Source: a virus
Virus record (IMG/VR): IMGVR_UViG_3300027467_000574
Span: 1 to 40,781 of that record
Direction: 5' to 3' (one strand)
Length of the DNA stretch: 40,781 nt
The notes under the pieces were generated by a model. That model worked only from the letters and a program-made list of their open reading frames with translations. It had not been told where the DNA came from and made no database searches. This document shows, in pieces, positions 39,816 through 40,781 of the stretch (position 1 is the stretch's first letter; each line of letters begins with the position of its first letter). A program made the position numbers and the translations under genes.

Positions 39816-40235
39816 TCAGTCATGAATGCTCGGCACAGGTCTTTTTTGTTTTTTGCTCATTTCCGCCAGTCTTTCCTCCAATCGTTGACGATTGATCATC
39901 ATAGCTTCCTCGTCGGGCTCCCAGTCCCCGAAAAGCTCCTCCGGTATTCCCACAGCGAGACCCTGAAGCTCTGTCAGATTCGGTTTGCGTTTGCGACGCT
40001 GCAACTCTGCGACGAGCTGTGCCTGTCTTTTCAGGCAGTATCCCAGTCTCGTATAGAAGAACTTAACATGGCCGTTGCCGAGGGTGTATTGTTCAGGAGC
40101 ATCGACCCTTTTGGGATCGACGCCTTTCTCGAGAGCTTTGCGCACCAACCCGAAAACACGAGGCAGCTCGTAGTATTCTGCAGCGAGATGCTTGTCGTGC
40201 AGCTCTTGGGGCGGGATGCAGTTGATGCGAGTCAT
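39816..40235 (-). CDS. denV: Pyrimidine-dimer DNA glycosylase/AP lyase (T4 endonuclease V family)
   Basis: A 139-residue protein close in length and pattern to T4 DenV (138 residues): MTRIN at the start, HLAAEYYELPRVFGLVRKAL, TLGNGHVKFFYTRLGYCLKR. The catalytic Thr2 (its N-terminal amine attacks the sugar after Met removal) and Glu23 are present, as are Arg3, His16 and Arg26. Arg22 of T4 is Tyr here. The enzyme cuts the glycosidic bond of UV-induced pyrimidine dimers and then the backbone. The C-terminal part is less like T4. It suits a phage of sunlit water. Start overlaps the upstream gene's stop (TAATG on the minus strand). Confidence 0.88.
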   Translation of the reverse strand: MTRINCIPPQELHDKHLAAEYYELPRVFGLVRKALEKGVDPKRVDAPEQYTLGNGHVKFFYTRLGYCLKRQAQLVAELQRRKRKPNLTELQGLAVGIPEELFGDWEPDEEAMMINRQRLEERLAEMSKKQKRPVPSIHD

Positions 40236-40438
40236 TAGTGGTAGTTCTCCACGATGAAGAGTTTGGCAGAGTCGAGCGAAGGGAAATATTGGATTTTACC
40301 GTGCACTGTCATTGCTCTGTATGCAATTCGGTCGTTTTGCTGCAGTCGTGTCTTGTTGATCCACCCTGCTTCGCTGCTGAAATATGTCACACGATAGAAA
40401 TCTTTTTCTATCTGCTCTATTTCGATCGGGTTCTTCAT
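40235..40438 (-). CDS. 67-residue small protein, unknown function
   Basis: I chose the ATG at 40438 because GGAGG lies 7 nt upstream; the ATG at 40444 is only one base from it. The product (MKNPIEIEQIEKDFYRVTYF, ending LDSAKLFIVENYH) is small and soluble without a recognisable domain. Its stop overlaps the DenV-like gene's start, so it is part of the same message. Confidence 0.6.
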   Translation of the reverse strand: MKNPIEIEQIEKDFYRVTYFSSEAGWINKTRLQQNDRIAYRAMTVHGKIQYFPSLDSAKLFIVENYH

Positions 40439-40440
40439 CT

Positions 40441-40731
40441 TCATTCCTCCACGCAAGCATCATAGATGCTCTGCTGCAATTTTCTGTCGCGAGAGATCGT
40501 CTGCCTGATGCTCGCCTCCAACCAGTGCCCTTCAGGGAGACGCTCGACTTCTCCGTCAGCTCCGTTGATTGTGATGAAATCGACATACCAATCATTCGTG
40601 CTGTCAATTTCGATGTGGAGCTCTGCGGACATAACCATCACGCTCGGATAGTTGTACAGTTCCATTTCCTCGACCAGATATGACGTCGGGTGCAGTTTGG
40701 GCTCTGCTCTGTCGTAGTAATAGTAACGCAT
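40441..40731 (-). CDS. 96-residue small protein, unknown function
   Basis: I chose the ATG at 40731 (GGAG about 6 nt upstream) rather than 40743. The product is acidic and starts MRYYYYDRAEPKLHPTSYLV, with VEEMELYNYPSVMVMSAELH and FITINGADGEVERLPEGHWL. It ends close to the ribosome site of the next gene. No motif identifies it. It is the rightmost gene here, and its promoter may lie beyond the window. Confidence 0.6.
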   Translation of the reverse strand: MRYYYYDRAEPKLHPTSYLVEEMELYNYPSVMVMSAELHIEIDSTNDWYVDFITINGADGEVERLPEGHWLEASIRQTISRDRKLQQSIYDACVEE

Positions 40732-40760
40732 TTTGATCTCCATTTATTTTAGGAAGAGGG

Positions 40761-40780
40761 GAGGGAGCCGGAGCTCCCTC
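40761..40780 (-). terminator. Hairpin at the right edge
   Basis: A perfect 8-bp stem GAGGGAGC/GCTCCCTC with loop CGGA, upstream of the first minus-strand gene. On the minus strand a pyrimidine-rich stretch (CCCTCTTCCT) follows. It may terminate a gene outside the window or lie in the leader of the 40731 gene. It shares its core with the hairpin at 37809-37832. Confidence 0.45.
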
Positions 40781-40781
40781 A

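Noticed and set aside
1-40781. tRNA genes, CRISPR arrays, integrase or attachment sites
   Set aside because: None seen on reading both strands; a dedicated tRNA search was not possible.

Overview
The window is a 40.8 kb piece of a tailed double-stranded DNA phage genome, most likely a podovirus (short tail) infecting an alphaproteobacterium. The short-tail reading rests on a P22/T7-style set: a long portal with a helical C-terminal barrel, T7 gp11/P22 gp4-like adaptor proteins, a tail-nozzle protein and four large internal-virion/ejection proteins, with no sheath, tube or tape-measure gene visible. The host reading rests mainly on a phage copy of GcrA, a cell-cycle regulator family known from Alphaproteobacteria. 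No integrase, repressor/Cro pair, terminase, DNA polymerase, tRNA or CRISPR array is visible. The first gene is cut by the left edge, so terminase and replication genes probably lie outside.

Layout. Plus strand, 1-34479, virion and lysis genes: a truncated large virion protein with a PcfJ-like domain (1-3536); portal (3558-6050); two tiny ORFs; a GroES-like co-chaperonin; scaffold; a decoration-like protein; major capsid protein (9004-9918) followed by a strong hairpin; small virion proteins; adaptor-like protein 1 (11430-12410); then a 9.5 kb fibre/adhesin block (12716-22155) that includes four glycine-rich proteins, three of them with a near-identical fibronectin type III module; the lysis cassette (endolysin with C-terminal membrane segments, nested i-spanin/o-spanin; 22152-23700); adaptor protein 2, a fibre-like protein and the nozzle (23800-27151); and ejection proteins (27390-34479). 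Many of these genes overlap by TAATG or ATGA, as expected for translationally coupled late operons.

Minus strand, 40731-34509, probably early/regulatory genes read leftward: two small unknowns, a T4 DenV-type pyrimidine-dimer glycosylase, a conserved unknown, a small unknown beside a DUF932 protein, a SNF2-type helicase, a small winged-helix protein, two unknowns and the GcrA homologue. The two transcription units converge at a hairpin (34483-34504) whose U-run serves the minus-strand unit.

Five of the longer intergenic gaps hold a similar promoter-like pair, TTTYC then about 20 nt then TAAT, correctly oriented for the next gene on either strand. One of them is followed by a palindrome containing a GANTC (CcrM-type) site, which is notable given the phage GcrA. 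Family names come from recognising sequence patterns by eye; no database search was run.
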